Below are positions 26,352 through 34,807 of a stretch of 64,000 bases of DNA, piece by piece; the first letter of the stretch is position 1, and each line of letters opens with the position of its first letter. The notes beneath the pieces are model-generated. The model made no database searches. It saw only the letters and a list, made by a program, of their open reading frames with translations, and was not told the origin of the DNA. The DNA lies in assembly GCA_963751355.1 (NCBI GenBank), contig CAVVVS010000009.1:1-64000 (forward strand), in the 5' to 3' direction. A program made the position numbers and the translations under genes. This DNA is from CAVVVS01 sp963751355 (lineage in GTDB: Bacteria; Bacteroidota; Ignavibacteria; Ignavibacteriales; Ignavibacteriaceae).

Positions 26352-27449
26352 ATGGTCGTTAGTTCAAAGGTAAAGAGAGTTGGAATATTAACCGGCGGCG
26401 GAGATTGTCCCGGTTTAAATGCGGTAATCCGGGGAGTAACAAAACCTGCGCAGGATAATGGAATGTCTGTTTTAGGTATACTTGACGGATTTGAAGGCCT
26501 TGTTGAGGGAAGAGCAAAAGAATTAAAAAATGATGATGTATCCGGCATCTTAGCCCGCGGAGGAACAATCCTAGGTTCTTCAAATAAAGGAGATCCTTTT
26601 CATTGGCCTATAAAAAAAGAGGGAAAGATTGAAATAGTAAATAAATCCGAAGCAGCATATAGAAATTACCAGGCATGGAATCTTGATGCACTTATTGCAA
26701 TCGGAGGCGATGGAACAATGCACATTTGTAACAAGCTGGGGAAGATGGGCATGAATATGATTGGTGTGCCAAAGACTATCGATAATGATCTGGAAGCAAC
26801 GGATATGACATTCGGTCATGATTCGGCAGTATATGTGGTATCAACCGCACTCGATCGATTACACACAACAGCTTCATCGCACCATAGGGTTATTGTTGTT
26901 GAGGTAATGGGCAGATATGCTGGTTGGATTGCCCTTAACGGCGGTTTAGCAGGAGGTGCCGATATTATTCTTATTCCCGAAATCCCATTCTCATGGGAAA
27001 AGGTTTATGATAAAATTTTAAAGCGTGAATTGATGGGAAAAAAATTCAGTCTCGTTTGTGTTTCCGAAGGTGCAAAGCCTATTGACGGAGAAATCGTTAC
27101 TAAGGGACATGACATAAAAAGGCATGATCCTGTTCAACTAGGCGGTATAGGCGAACTTGTTGCACGAAAAATTGAAGAAAATACAGAACGGGAAACCAGG
27201 TTCACTGTTTTGGGACATCTGCAGAGAGGCGGAAGTCCGACTCCTTATGATAGAATATTATCTACAAAGTTTGGCGCATTTGCAGTACAGCTTGCAGGTA
27301 AAAGAAAATTCGGCAGAATGGTAGCCTTAAAAGGTACTGAAATTAAGAATGTAAAAGTGGAAGACGCTATTGCCAGACAAAAGCTCGTAAAACCTGATAA
27401 TCAAGCAGTTCAGGCAGCTAAAGCCGTCGGCATTTCATTCGGCGAATAA
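26352..27449 (+). CDS. pfkA: 6-phosphofructokinase
   Basis: A 365-residue PfkA-family enzyme that phosphorylates fructose 6-phosphate. Motifs are GILTGGGDCPGLNAVIRG (10-27), the phosphoryl donor site GGDGT and the catalytic PKTIDND segment. The residues that separate donors are Gly in GGDG (ATP-type) and Lys in PKTIDND (position Gly124 in E. coli ATP enzymes, Lys in PPi enzymes). This Gly/Lys mix is known in the 'group III' enzymes of actinobacteria, which are ATP-dependent, so ATP is the likelier donor. An AAGGAA site precedes the ATG. Confidence 0.93.
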   Translation: MVVSSKVKRVGILTGGGDCPGLNAVIRGVTKPAQDNGMSVLGILDGFEGLVEGRAKELKNDDVSGILARGGTILGSSNKGDPFHWPIKKEGKIEIVNKSEAAYRNYQAWNLDALIAIGGDGTMHICNKLGKMGMNMIGVPKTIDNDLEATDMTFGHDSAVYVVSTALDRLHTTASSHHRVIVVEVMGRYAGWIALNGGLAGGADIILIPEIPFSWEKVYDKILKRELMGKKFSLVCVSEGAKPIDGEIVTKGHDIKRHDPVQLGGIGELVARKIEENTERETRFTVLGHLQRGGSPTPYDRILSTKFGAFAVQLAGKRKFGRMVALKGTEIKNVKVEDAIARQKLVKPDNQAVQAAKAVGISFGE

Positions 27450-27607
27450 CATGAAATATTGCATAAAAAATCATATTTTTAATTTGATTTTAGTAAATGC
27501 AACGTATATATTTGAATCTACTTTTTAAAAAATTTAGTGGTTAAATTTAAAAGTTAAAAAGTAGTATAAAGAATAATTAATCTAAAGAAGATTAAATATT
27601 TAAAATT

Positions 27608-27681
27608 GGGGTCGTAGTTCAGTTGGTTAGAACGCCTGCCTGTCACGCAGGAGGTCGCGAGTTCGAGTCTCGTCGGCCCCG
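27608..27681 (+). tRNA. tRNA-Asp (anticodon GTC)
   Basis: A complete cloverleaf: acceptor GGGGTCG pairing with CGGCCCC (one G-U pair), D-arm AGTTCAGTTGGTTAGAAC, anticodon stem CCTGC/GCAGG with anticodon GTC at 27642-27644, and T-arm GCGAGTTCGAGTCTCGT. The discriminator base is G. CCA is not encoded. A terminator follows directly. Confidence 0.97.
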
Positions 27682-27688
27682 CTCTTAA

Positions 27689-27731
27689 AAGCCTTAATCC
27701 CGAAATCTTTTTGGGTTGAGGCTTTTTTCAT
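27689..27731 (+). terminator. intrinsic terminator after tRNA-Asp
   Basis: A 12-13-bp stem (AAGCCTTAATCCC paired with GGGTTGAGGCTT, with G-T pairs) followed by TTTTTT, 8 bases after the tRNA. Confidence 0.88.
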
Positions 27732-28045
27732 TTTTGCGCTTTCCTAAAATGCCACTGTCAATGTACCGACTTTTATCTGTGCATCCTTATTAGTGATGGA
27801 TTAATATAGTTTGTTAAAATTGTTAACATTATAGCACTTACTTTTTTCTTTAGCAGTGAATAAAATTACTACCACTTTAAGAACTATGTTGCAAATATCG
27901 GGGATGACATAATATGAAAAGCCCGCTTTCACATTATAGAAATAAAAAATAATCGATTCGTTTAATAAAATTGTAAATGATTAGTTTTGTTTCGGCGGGT
28001 CAGGGAAACTTAGTAAAGAAATGTAAAATGGCTTTAGAATTAAAA

Positions 28046-28075
28046 TGTCCAGTTTTTTAATTAATAAACTGGACA
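28046..28075. repeat. perfect 10-bp inverted repeat
   Basis: TGTCCAGTTT and AAACTGGACA with a 10-base AT loop. No T-run follows on the plus strand. It lies about 90 bases before the direct repeats. Confidence 0.6.
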
Positions 28076-28165
28076 AAAGATTGAGGCGAAGCAGAAGTTT
28101 TTTCTAAAATAGTTGATTTTCCTATGCATGAAAAGCAAAGCAAATAAGAAAACGAGTCTGATAAA

Positions 28166-28262
28166 ATTTGTAAAAGTTTTCCGGAATAATTAGAGAATGG
28201 AAATAAAATTGTAAATATTTTCCATGATGAGCTGATTATTTGTAAAAGTTTTCCAGAATAAT
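28166..28262. repeat. three direct repeats of about 25 bp, possible transposon-end relic
   Basis: Copies at 28166-28190 (ATTTGTAAAAGTTTTCCGGA then ATAAT), 28207-28230 (diverged, ATTGTAAATATTTTCC) and 28238-28262 (same as the first but CCAGA). Copies 1 and 3 differ by one base; spacing is about 41 and 31 bases. Repeated sites of this kind are found at the ends of IS21-family elements, but no istA/istB is present here, so this is only a hypothesis. Confidence 0.5.
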
Positions 28263-28777
28263 AGAGTTGATATAAAATATTCGACAAAGAAATGTACTAA
28301 TCCTTGAATAGATGGTCAAATATTTCTCGTGACGTTTTCTCATCCACTTTTCGCAATTTTCTTGATTAGTCTTTTATGATGTATATTTGCGACTTTTTTG
28401 CCAATCCAATTAAGTGTGGGCATATTGTTTTTTTAAAAAAAGTTTAATAATTAAATTATTCCATAAAATATTCATTACAAAATAACACATTAGGACAATT
28501 ATTGGAAGAAAAGAATTAAAAAAATCTTATAAACGGCAAAAAATATTTGGTTTTTATTAGTGTTAGGTATTTGTGTTTGATAGTTAAATATTTTGCTAAG
28601 TGCATGCTAATCCGCTGAGCAACACTTGATAAGAAAAGATTATTACTATGTTAAATAATGTGCCTTATCCCTATATAGACAATTTATATTTTTAAATATT
28701 GTAAACATGTGTAACAATAATAAATAAATATTCGTCATAATTATATATTACACAAATAATTTAAAAGGAAATATATT

Positions 28778-29635
28778 TTGAAATACTTAACTACATTTAT
28801 AATCATAATTATTATATCGTTTATTTACTATTCTTATCCGCAAACGAACAATACACCACACGTAACAAAGGTGATGACACTAGGAGTATTCCATTTTGAA
28901 TTTCCTAACCGGGACGTAGTTAAAACTAGTGATAAGGATAAAATCGATGTACTGGATGCAAAATACCAGGAAGAAATAGAAAAATTGGTTTCGGAATTAA
29001 AAGATTTTAAGCCGACACGGATTTTTGTTGAAGCAAAGGTGGAAAAGCAAAATTATATCGATTCATTATTTAAAGCATACTTAGAGGGAAGACATTCTCT
29101 CGGCAGGAATGAAGTAGAACAACTCGGATTCAGATTAGCCAAGGAATTAAATATTAATCATTTGAATTGTATCGATACATGGGGTAAGATGTATGAGAGT
29201 CTGGATTATTTAATGAGCGACACCTCTTCAAAAGCTAAAAAATTTAGTAAATACTACTTTGATAATCCGGATACAATTTATTTGAATAAAAAAGATCATA
29301 TGGCTTTTACCGGCAGCCGCGGGATAATTAAAAACCTTATCGAAATGAACGATCCTAGTCACATAAGAGAAAGTCTCGGAACATATTTAATCGGTCACTT
29401 TAAATATGAAGAAAATAAAGACGATTATACAGGAGCGGATTTTGAAGCGGGCAGGTGGTTTGACAGAAATTTAAGAATTTTCAGGAATGTTCAGAGGTAC
29501 ATAACCAAAGACACAAATAGAATTCTCGTTATATTCGGAGCGGGGCATATGAACATACTTAATTATTTGTTTGAATGCTCACCGGAGTTTAAACTTATAA
29601 GTCCAGAACCCTACTTAAGAAAAGCGAATAGATAG
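28778..29635 (+). CDS. DUF5694-family secreted protein
   Basis: A 285-residue protein starting at TTG 28778 after AAAAGGA. A hydrophobic signal segment (IIIIIISFIYYSYPQ) precedes a domain with VMTLGVFHFEFPNRD near 31-45, PTRIFVEAK near 78-86 and a C-terminal ILVIFGAGHMNIL near 251-263. The His-containing FHF and GAGH motifs are typical of DUF5694 and resemble the TraB/Tiki-type fold in which such residues bind metal. Function in bacteria is unknown. The gene stands alone in a gene-poor region, with the recombinase remnant immediately downstream. Confidence 0.78.
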   Translation: MKYLTTFIIIIIISFIYYSYPQTNNTPHVTKVMTLGVFHFEFPNRDVVKTSDKDKIDVLDAKYQEEIEKLVSELKDFKPTRIFVEAKVEKQNYIDSLFKAYLEGRHSLGRNEVEQLGFRLAKELNINHLNCIDTWGKMYESLDYLMSDTSSKAKKFSKYYFDNPDTIYLNKKDHMAFTGSRGIIKNLIEMNDPSHIRESLGTYLIGHFKYEENKDDYTGADFEAGRWFDRNLRIFRNVQRYITKDTNRILVIFGAGHMNILNYLFECSPEFKLISPEPYLRKANR

Positions 29636-29655
29636 TACGTTTTAGGCATCAATTT

Positions 29656-29880
29656 TTATAATAAATTCACCGTTTCCATTAGGTTATCTTTTTGCAGATG
29701 AAAATAAATCTGAGTTGTCTTAATATTTCCTTGCCCAAGCAATTCCTTTACTGCATAAAGGGAAATACCTCTTTGAACTAATGCAGAAGTAAAAGAATGC
29801 CGGAGCGAATGGAAATGAATTTTATCATTTAGATTTGCTGTCCTGACTGCTTTCTTAAATTGTTTGTTTACAAAATCATT
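29656..29880 (-). pseudogene. tyrosine recombinase, C-terminal remnant
   Basis: Seventy-five codons are open on the minus strand and read FHSLRHSFTSALVQRG, VKELLGQGNIKTTQIYF. These are the HxLRH box and the C-terminal catalytic Tyr of integrase/XerD-like recombinases; the usual LGH reads LGQ. Upstream the frame meets stop codons at once and the N-terminal and core-binding parts are absent. It is a decayed remnant of an integrated element. No matching att sites are evident. Confidence 0.75.
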
Positions 29881-30170
29881 ATTTAATTTTATGCTTTCAT
29901 ACCTATATAAGGCTTACTTACTTTAAATAAAATTGTTCTGTAACGAAAATGAATGACTTTTTGATATTTTGCTCCGCAAGTTATATACTTACGGAGCAAT
30001 TATGATTCTAGTTTTTTGAACTCATTTTAAAATAACTTACTAACAGCTAAGCACTCTACTAGACAACCGGATCTAACTTCATATATTCTTTCTCTTAATG
30101 TTTCTTTGAGTTGTGGATGAATCAGTTTTAAATTAAATTATTATAAAAAATAAATGGAGGTGTATCTAAG

Positions 30171-30563
30171 ATGAGAAAATATATGCTTGCTTTCGTGATA
30201 ACTCTTTTTTTGACGTGCGGATTATATGCACAAAATTCACCGGGAATAAAAGTTACGGATATTGCTGTTTGTACTTCTGTGAATAACAGGCAGCCGGTAG
30301 GAATCGATTCCGTTTTTAATTCTGATGTCGGAAAATTATATTGTTTTACAGGACTCACTAGCCAAGCCGATACGACGGAAATTTCACATGTCTGGTTTTA
30401 TAAGGACAAAGAAATGGCAAAAATTAATTTGCCGGTGAAAGCAAAATCATGGCATACCTGGTCTTCTAAAACAATCATGCCTGCATGGAAAGGTAATTGG
30501 CGTGTAGAAATACAGGATCCGGACGGCAAAGTTATTGCCAGCCGTTCCTTTCAAATAAAATAA
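30171..30563 (+). CDS. DUF2914 secreted protein
   Basis: A 130-residue protein with a signal peptide (MLAFVITLFLTCGLYAQ) and a DUF2914 domain covering nearly all the mature chain: VGIDSVFNSDVGKLYCFTGL, ISHVWFYKDKEMAKINLPV, WHTWSSKTIMPAWKGNWRVEI. The domain is a small beta-sandwich with conserved Trp residues, found in periplasmic or membrane-anchored proteins; its function is not known. A GGAGG site precedes the ATG. It is isolated, with noncoding DNA on both sides. Confidence 0.83.
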   Translation: MRKYMLAFVITLFLTCGLYAQNSPGIKVTDIAVCTSVNNRQPVGIDSVFNSDVGKLYCFTGLTSQADTTEISHVWFYKDKEMAKINLPVKAKSWHTWSSKTIMPAWKGNWRVEIQDPDGKVIASRSFQIK

Positions 30564-30653
30564 GCCCGGCCCCGGTTGCGGTGGCGTTTTCTGCAGCGGC
30601 ATGGAATGTTTTGGGGAGATTATGAAAAACTGAGGGTAGGTGGGAAGTTAAAT

Positions 30654-31373
30654 CTAAAATAAGATTTGAACCTCTGGCATATCATCGTAAGTTCTACCAT
30701 TCAGTATTCTGCCAGTTTTTTTCTTATTTGTACCGCCCCATTGTTTAAAGAAAAATTTAACATTAGCTTTTTCACATTTTTCAAATATTTCAAATACCCA
30801 TTCCTCTTTCATTGATCTTGGTTTTCTACCGCTTTCTCCACCTACAATTACCCAATCAATATTTTTTAGTTTAAGTTTTGTTAATGGACCAAGCAAAGGC
30901 TCGCAAGAAAGAAATTTCGTTTTTGCTTTGGTTTTTCTCAATAAATCAACTCTCCACAATTCTTTTTCATTTTCTACTGAAACACCCATCCAGATATTAT
31001 GAGTCCATTTTAGTTGTTTATGGTATTCCAAAAGAATATCTGCTCTTTTAGTTAAAATTTGAAATACATGTTGAGGATTATCATTCATTACATTAAAAAC
31101 TCTTTGAATAAATTCTAATGGAATATTTTTATGAAATAAATCGCTCATTGAATTTACAAAAACTATTTTTGGAGTTTTCCATGTATACGGTATGTTTAAA
31201 GCAGATTCATGAAGAGTCAGTTTAAATCCATTTTCGTATTTTGGCTGACCCATTGCTTTAAGTCTTTTTGCCATCACTTCAGCATAACAATATTTACAAC
31301 CTTGAGATATTTTGTTACACCCAGTTGTTGGGTTCCAGGTTAATTCTGTCCATTCAATTTTTGATTGCGACAT
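30654..31373 (-). CDS. DUF5131 (phage Gp37/Gp68-like) three-Cys protein
   Basis: A 239-residue protein with the family start SKIEWTELTWNPTTGC, the three-cysteine motif Cys19/Cys26/Cys29 (CNKISQGCKYCYA), NSMSDLFH near 97-104, ILTKRAD near 124-130 and VGGESGRKPR near 180-189. The fold is radical-SAM-like, and the cysteines could hold an iron-sulfur cluster; substrates are unknown. The family occurs in phages and mobile islands, usually beside the 'three-Cys-motif partner' TcmP. Here that partner gene lies 2 bases upstream and is split by an insertion sequence, so the pair is now probably non-functional. Confidence 0.88.
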   Translation of the reverse strand: MSQSKIEWTELTWNPTTGCNKISQGCKYCYAEVMAKRLKAMGQPKYENGFKLTLHESALNIPYTWKTPKIVFVNSMSDLFHKNIPLEFIQRVFNVMNDNPQHVFQILTKRADILLEYHKQLKWTHNIWMGVSVENEKELWRVDLLRKTKAKTKFLSCEPLLGPLTKLKLKNIDWVIVGGESGRKPRSMKEEWVFEIFEKCEKANVKFFFKQWGGTNKKKTGRILNGRTYDDMPEVQILF

Positions 31374-31854
31374 ATTTAATCCATTTCATTATATTTCTTA
31401 ATGATGTCATTTGCAATTTTGATAGCAGTAAGATTATTAGAAGCGAGAAACATATGATACATGATATTTCCTTTTGTGCTTTGTAATATAAAAGGTATTG
31501 ACACATATTTAAAGACAGTATTTAATCTACTTTTATAAAGTTCACCTGCTTTTTCAATTGTATTCTCCTCTTTGCTTATATATTTCTCTTCTCCAAATAA
31601 TGTTAATTCAGTTTTTTCTTTATAAAAATATTTTCTTATTTCTTCTTCATTTAAACCTAAAAATTTTTCTAATCTACTAATCCAGATATCAGTAATTTCA
31701 CCATTCTTTTTTAATAACCGATTAACACCCATTCCTGTTGGAGCTAAAATCCAAATGTCTATACCTGTATCAGCAAGTTCCAAAATAGAAGCCCATTCTA
31801 ATTGCATTCCATATCGGAACTTGTCAATAGAAATGAGACAAAAAAATAATTTAA

Positions 31855-32865
31855 TTAAGCAACATGTTTTAAGCCTTCAGGTTTATTTATCCAAACTTGA
31901 TTATCCGGCAATTTTGCTTTCGGTAATCCTTTGACAAATCTTTTTGGATTTGCTTGATAAGCTTTTTGAAAAATAATATTTCTTTTTTCAATAACTTCAT
32001 CTACTAAATTATAATGAACCGTTTCGGGAGTTAACATTGCAATTCCGGAATGTCTGTGCTCATTGTTATACCAAGAGAAAAAGTCTCTGCAATAAGTTCT
32101 TGCATCTTCGATAGAGCCAAAGTTTTCCGGGAAACCGGGACGGTACTTCAGAGTCTTAAAGGCTGATTCCGAATAAGGATTGTCGTTGGAAACATGGGGC
32201 CTTGAATGCGTTTTTGTTACACCAAGATCAGCCAATAACTGTCCAACAAGATTTGATCTCATCGAAGAACCTCTATCGGCGTGCAGAGTAAGTTGGTCTC
32301 TTTTTATTTGCTGCTTAAAACAGCTCTCCGCTATAAGGTCTTCAGCAAGTTCTGCCGATTCTCTATAGGCAACCATCCAGCCGACAACATACCGTGTGTA
32401 TACGTCCATAATCTTGTAGAGGTAGTAATATGTCCACTTCTTCGGTCCTTTTAGCTTCGTTATATCCCACGACCATAACTGGTTGGGTTTTGTAGCTAAT
32501 AATTCGGGACGACTATAATTTCCGGCTGTTTTCTGTCTTCTCTGAACATTCTGTCTATTCCTTTCCAGTATACGGTACATTGTCCTCTGGGAGCACAGAT
32601 ATACCGATTCATCAAGCAGAGTAGCATGGATCTCTCCGGGTGCCATGTCGCAGAATCTCGGACTGTTTAATAACATAAGTACTTTCTCTTCTTCATCTGC
32701 TGTTAGCTTTCTTGGAGAAGATTGCTTTTTCTTTTCAACCGGGTGCGACTCTCTTCTTGTCATTCGGTAGTATGTTGCCCTGGACATCCCAAGGGCATCA
32801 CACATCTCATATTTGTTAAGTATACACATCTTTTCACGGTATCTTTCTGTTATTGTTTTTACCAT
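31855..32865 (-). CDS. IS3-family transposase OrfB (DDE integrase)
   Basis: A 336-residue frame with an N-terminal HTH-like region (MCDALGMSRATYYRM, LNSPRFCDMAPGEIHATLLD) and the rve integrase core: first Asp in LWSWDITKLKG, second in LHADRGSSM, and Glu in NPYSESAFKTLKYRP, the D-D-35-E pattern; then FSWYNNEHRHSGI. All catalytic residues are present. The frame is open upstream of the ATG and overlaps orfA in the -1 frame, so the working transposase is likely an OrfAB fusion made by frameshifting. Confidence 0.95.
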   Translation of the reverse strand: MVKTITERYREKMCILNKYEMCDALGMSRATYYRMTRRESHPVEKKKQSSPRKLTADEEEKVLMLLNSPRFCDMAPGEIHATLLDESVYLCSQRTMYRILERNRQNVQRRQKTAGNYSRPELLATKPNQLWSWDITKLKGPKKWTYYYLYKIMDVYTRYVVGWMVAYRESAELAEDLIAESCFKQQIKRDQLTLHADRGSSMRSNLVGQLLADLGVTKTHSRPHVSNDNPYSESAFKTLKYRPGFPENFGSIEDARTYCRDFFSWYNNEHRHSGIAMLTPETVHYNLVDEVIEKRNIIFQKAYQANPKRFVKGLPKAKLPDNQVWINKPEGLKHVA

Positions 32866-32891
32866 TATAATTTTTCTATCTGCAGAAGAAA

Positions 32892-33350
32892 TTACTTCTT
32901 CTGAAGAAATGATTCCTCCTCCTGCTCCAATAGCCTTGAAATTTTTTTTTGGAACTCTATGATCAATTCTGACTTTTCAAGTTTCTTCTGTGTACGTTCC
33001 AGTTCTTTTTCTAATACCTTTACTTTCTCTGCAAGAGCTTTCTCTTTGGAACTTGTTACCACTATTTTTTTATGTCCATTCTTCAACTTATTTTCCCATT
33101 TTTTTACTGTACTAAAATATAAACCCTTTGTCCTTAAATAGCTCCCTATTTCACCGCCCGTCTCACGTAGTTCAGATACATGGGCAACCACTTCTTGTTT
33201 ATATTTTTCAGTATGTCTGCGACGTTTGATTGGCACTCTTACTTCTGAATCCGGGACATCCGTTTTTTGCGTAGAAACATCTGTAACTCCAGTCGCCCTA
33301 CGGGCTCCTTCCGTTACAGATGTTTCAGTGATTTCTTTTGTAATTATCAT
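32892..33350 (-). CDS. IS3-family transposase OrfA (HTH DNA-binding protein)
   Basis: A 152-residue protein from ATG 33350, which follows AGGAGA; the frame continues 26 codons further but into the element's terminal repeat and the tcmP gene. RRRHTEKYKQEVVAHVSEL and FSTVKKWENKL form the transposase helix-turn-helix, followed by a long leucine-zipper-like coiled coil (KVKVLEKELERTQKKLEKSELI) used for multimerisation. A run of nine A residues near its end is a candidate -1 frameshift site into orfB. Confidence 0.9.
   Translation of the reverse strand: MIITKEITETSVTEGARRATGVTDVSTQKTDVPDSEVRVPIKRRRHTEKYKQEVVAHVSELRETGGEIGSYLRTKGLYFSTVKKWENKLKNGHKKIVVTSSKEKALAEKVKVLEKELERTQKKLEKSELIIEFQKKISRLLEQEEESFLQKK
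32942..32950 (-). promoter_or_regulatory. candidate -1 programmed frameshift site between orfA and orfB
   Basis: On the coding strand orfA contains C then nine A then TTTC. Slipping back one base here moves directly into the orfB frame, open from this point through the orfB ATG. A GGAGGAGGA stretch and a hairpin with an 8-bp stem (CAGAAGAA/TTCTTCTG) follow downstream. A-rich slippery runs are standard in IS3 elements. Confidence 0.65.
33274..33326. repeat. 14-bp perfect inverted repeat inside the 5' part of orfA
   Basis: GAAACATCTGTAAC and GTTACAGATGTTTC, 25 bases apart, inside the start of orfA. In RNA this makes a strong stem just after the start codon region. Such stems in insertion sequences can limit transposase translation from outside transcripts. 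Confidence 0.6.
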
Positions 33351-34162
33351 TTTATTCTCCTGTGCCCTCAAGGTTATTCTATCTTTTATTTTTGTCTCAC
33401 TAATATAGGCAAGGAGGGTATGGATCAATATAAGCTAATACTTTTGTCTTTTTACCTTTAGCTGATCTTAGGTAACTTGCAAGGTCTTTTAATTTTACGT
33501 TACAGTCTTCATTTTTTATAAATATATTTTTATATGGGAAAACATCAGCAGTATTACGTTTTAACAACTCGGCATTTTGTTTATTTTTTTCAACAAAGTA
33601 GTATTGATCAAACGACCTAGGCTCATCAATTTCAACAATTCTACGCGCCGCTCCAATAGTAACATCTATATCAGGTTTATGCCCTTTGGAGATAATTCCT
33701 GAGCCAGCAAAACCATCAAAATATAAAAGTTTCCAATAAGTACGATCCTTCATTATTGATAAATATGCATTTGCATACTCTACCAATATTTCAATTTTTT
33801 TCCTTGTCCAGATGCCACCCCATCCTGAAGATGGTTCATTAACTTTATTGATATTCATAATTCCATTAGAAAATTGATCAAATAGAAATTAATTATAAAA
33901 CCACATAAAAATTAGATCTTATTTTTATCAACATTTGCTAATAGAATCTTTTCATTTCCCCCGCTAGATTGCGGGAATTCGCGTTGTTAAATCATTATTA
34001 TTAACAAACTTAAGCTAAATAATAAACTATTGCAAAATTTTAGTTTAAAATACTAGATACAGGATACCGGATAATGCAGTTTAATCAGTACGGGTTGGTT
34101 CAGTAAATGGGTTGACTAGGTTGTGAAAACGTTTATTCCCTAAAAGGAATAAAATCAGAGAC

Positions 34163-34270
34163 CTACTTAAGATCAGTCACAACACAATTGATCAAAAACA
34201 TAAAGGCGAAATAAAAGTTAAATCCAAACCCGGGGAAACTTGTTTTCAAATAAAACTTCCGGTCACTTGA
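34163..34270 (+). pseudogene. histidine kinase, extreme C-terminal remnant
   Basis: The frame reads KISHNTIDQKHKGEIKVKS then KPGETCFQIKLPVT and TGA. This is the last beta-strand region of a sensor-kinase ATPase domain (compare the usual HxGEIxVxSxPGxGTxFxIxLP). No upstream kinase sequence, start or ribosome site is visible, so only a scrap remains. Confidence 0.65.
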
Positions 34271-34393
34271 AAGTGAATGAAAATTTAAAAATAAATTATT
34301 TCAAGATACCGGATACCAAAAGATATCGTCATTTTACACTGAAACTTTTAAGCAAATTTGATATTTTTAAGTTGAAAAGCCTAAAAAGATAAA

Positions 34394-34807
34394 ATGCCCA
34401 CAAAAGAAAATCAGAATCAAATCAGCGTAACTAAAACAGAACCGGAAAGTGAAGTTAAAGTTCAAACAGAACTTAAACCGGATGACTGGCTGTGCGTTGC
34501 GTGCAGTAAAAAAATTACCGAAGACAAGGAAAGGTTCTCTTATGACGGCAAAACCGAATTCCATTTTACAAATCCGGATGGATATGTTTTCGATATAATT
34601 ACTTTCCGTACTGCGGACGGCTGCCGCGAAGTAGGGGAACCAACTTTGGCATTTACCTGGTTTAAAGATCATACATGGTCTTTTGCGGTATGCAGCCGGT
34701 GCGGCTTTCACCTCGGATGGAAATACTCGGGGAATCAGTCTACGGCGGATTCCTTTTATGGTTTAATCAAATCCAGGATCGTTAAAGGATTAGCACTTTT
34801 TAATTAA
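34394..34807 (+). CDS. cereblon-like CULT-domain protein (predicted thalidomide-class ligand-binding fold)
   Basis: A 137-residue protein: a 28-residue polar N-terminus, then a complete CULT domain. Zinc cysteines are Cys34/Cys37 and Cys100/Cys103. The aromatic cage that in human cereblon is Trp380/Trp386/Trp400 is present as Trp89 (FTWF), Trp95 (HTWS) and Trp109 (LGWK), with identical spacing to each other and to the cysteines; GFHLGWKYSG and ADSFYGLIKS mirror the human HIGWKF and FWGLTRS. His378 of human is Phe87. Bacterial CULT proteins such as MsCI4 bind cyclic imides and uridine-like ligands; their cellular role is unknown. No signal peptide is evident. It lies in a gene-poor region with no partner. 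Confidence 0.9.
   Translation: MPTKENQNQISVTKTEPESEVKVQTELKPDDWLCVACSKKITEDKERFSYDGKTEFHFTNPDGYVFDIITFRTADGCREVGEPTLAFTWFKDHTWSFAVCSRCGFHLGWKYSGNQSTADSFYGLIKSRIVKGLALFN

Larger units (their letters stand above)
27732..28777. other. gene-poor spacer of about 1 kb with repeats
   Basis: No supported protein gene. It contains an isolated inverted repeat and three copies of a short repeat, listed separately. A minus-strand frame at 28057-28287 is open only because the repeats translate into repeated YSGKLLQI, and it has no ribosome site. Confidence 0.5.
31815..33418 (-). mobile_element. complete IS3-family insertion sequence, 1604 bp
   Basis: The element carries orfA and orfB on the minus strand. 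Its ends, CGGAACTTGTCAATAG... and CCCTCCTTGCCTATAT... (read inward), share imperfect inverted repeats ending in a perfect TGAGACAAAAA block. It is flanked by 3-bp direct repeats, TAT at 31812-31814 and 33419-33421, as expected for IS3. Boundaries were set by restoring the reading frame of the interrupted tcmP gene, which supports them independently. No second copy is in the window. Confidence 0.9.
31376..33858 (-). pseudogene. tcmP: three-Cys-motif partner protein TcmP, split by an IS3-family element
   Basis: The N-terminal part (33858 to 33419: SSGWGGIWTRKKIEILVEYA, LLYFDGFAGSG, LAYIDPY) and C-terminal part (31811 to 31376: MQLEWASILELADTGIDIWILAP, GVNRLL) are separated by a complete insertion sequence. 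Removing the element and one copy of the 3-bp duplication restores DPYGMQLEW and an uninterrupted frame of 876 bases (291 residues), a normal TcmP length. FDGFAGSG resembles the SAM-binding loop of methyltransferases. Both halves are otherwise intact, so the insertion is recent. The gene is two bases from its DUF5131 partner. Confidence 0.9.

Noticed and set aside
28057..28287. Minus-strand frame of 76 codons
   Set aside because: It is open only across the direct repeats (repeated YSGKLLQI), lacks a ribosome site and matches no family.
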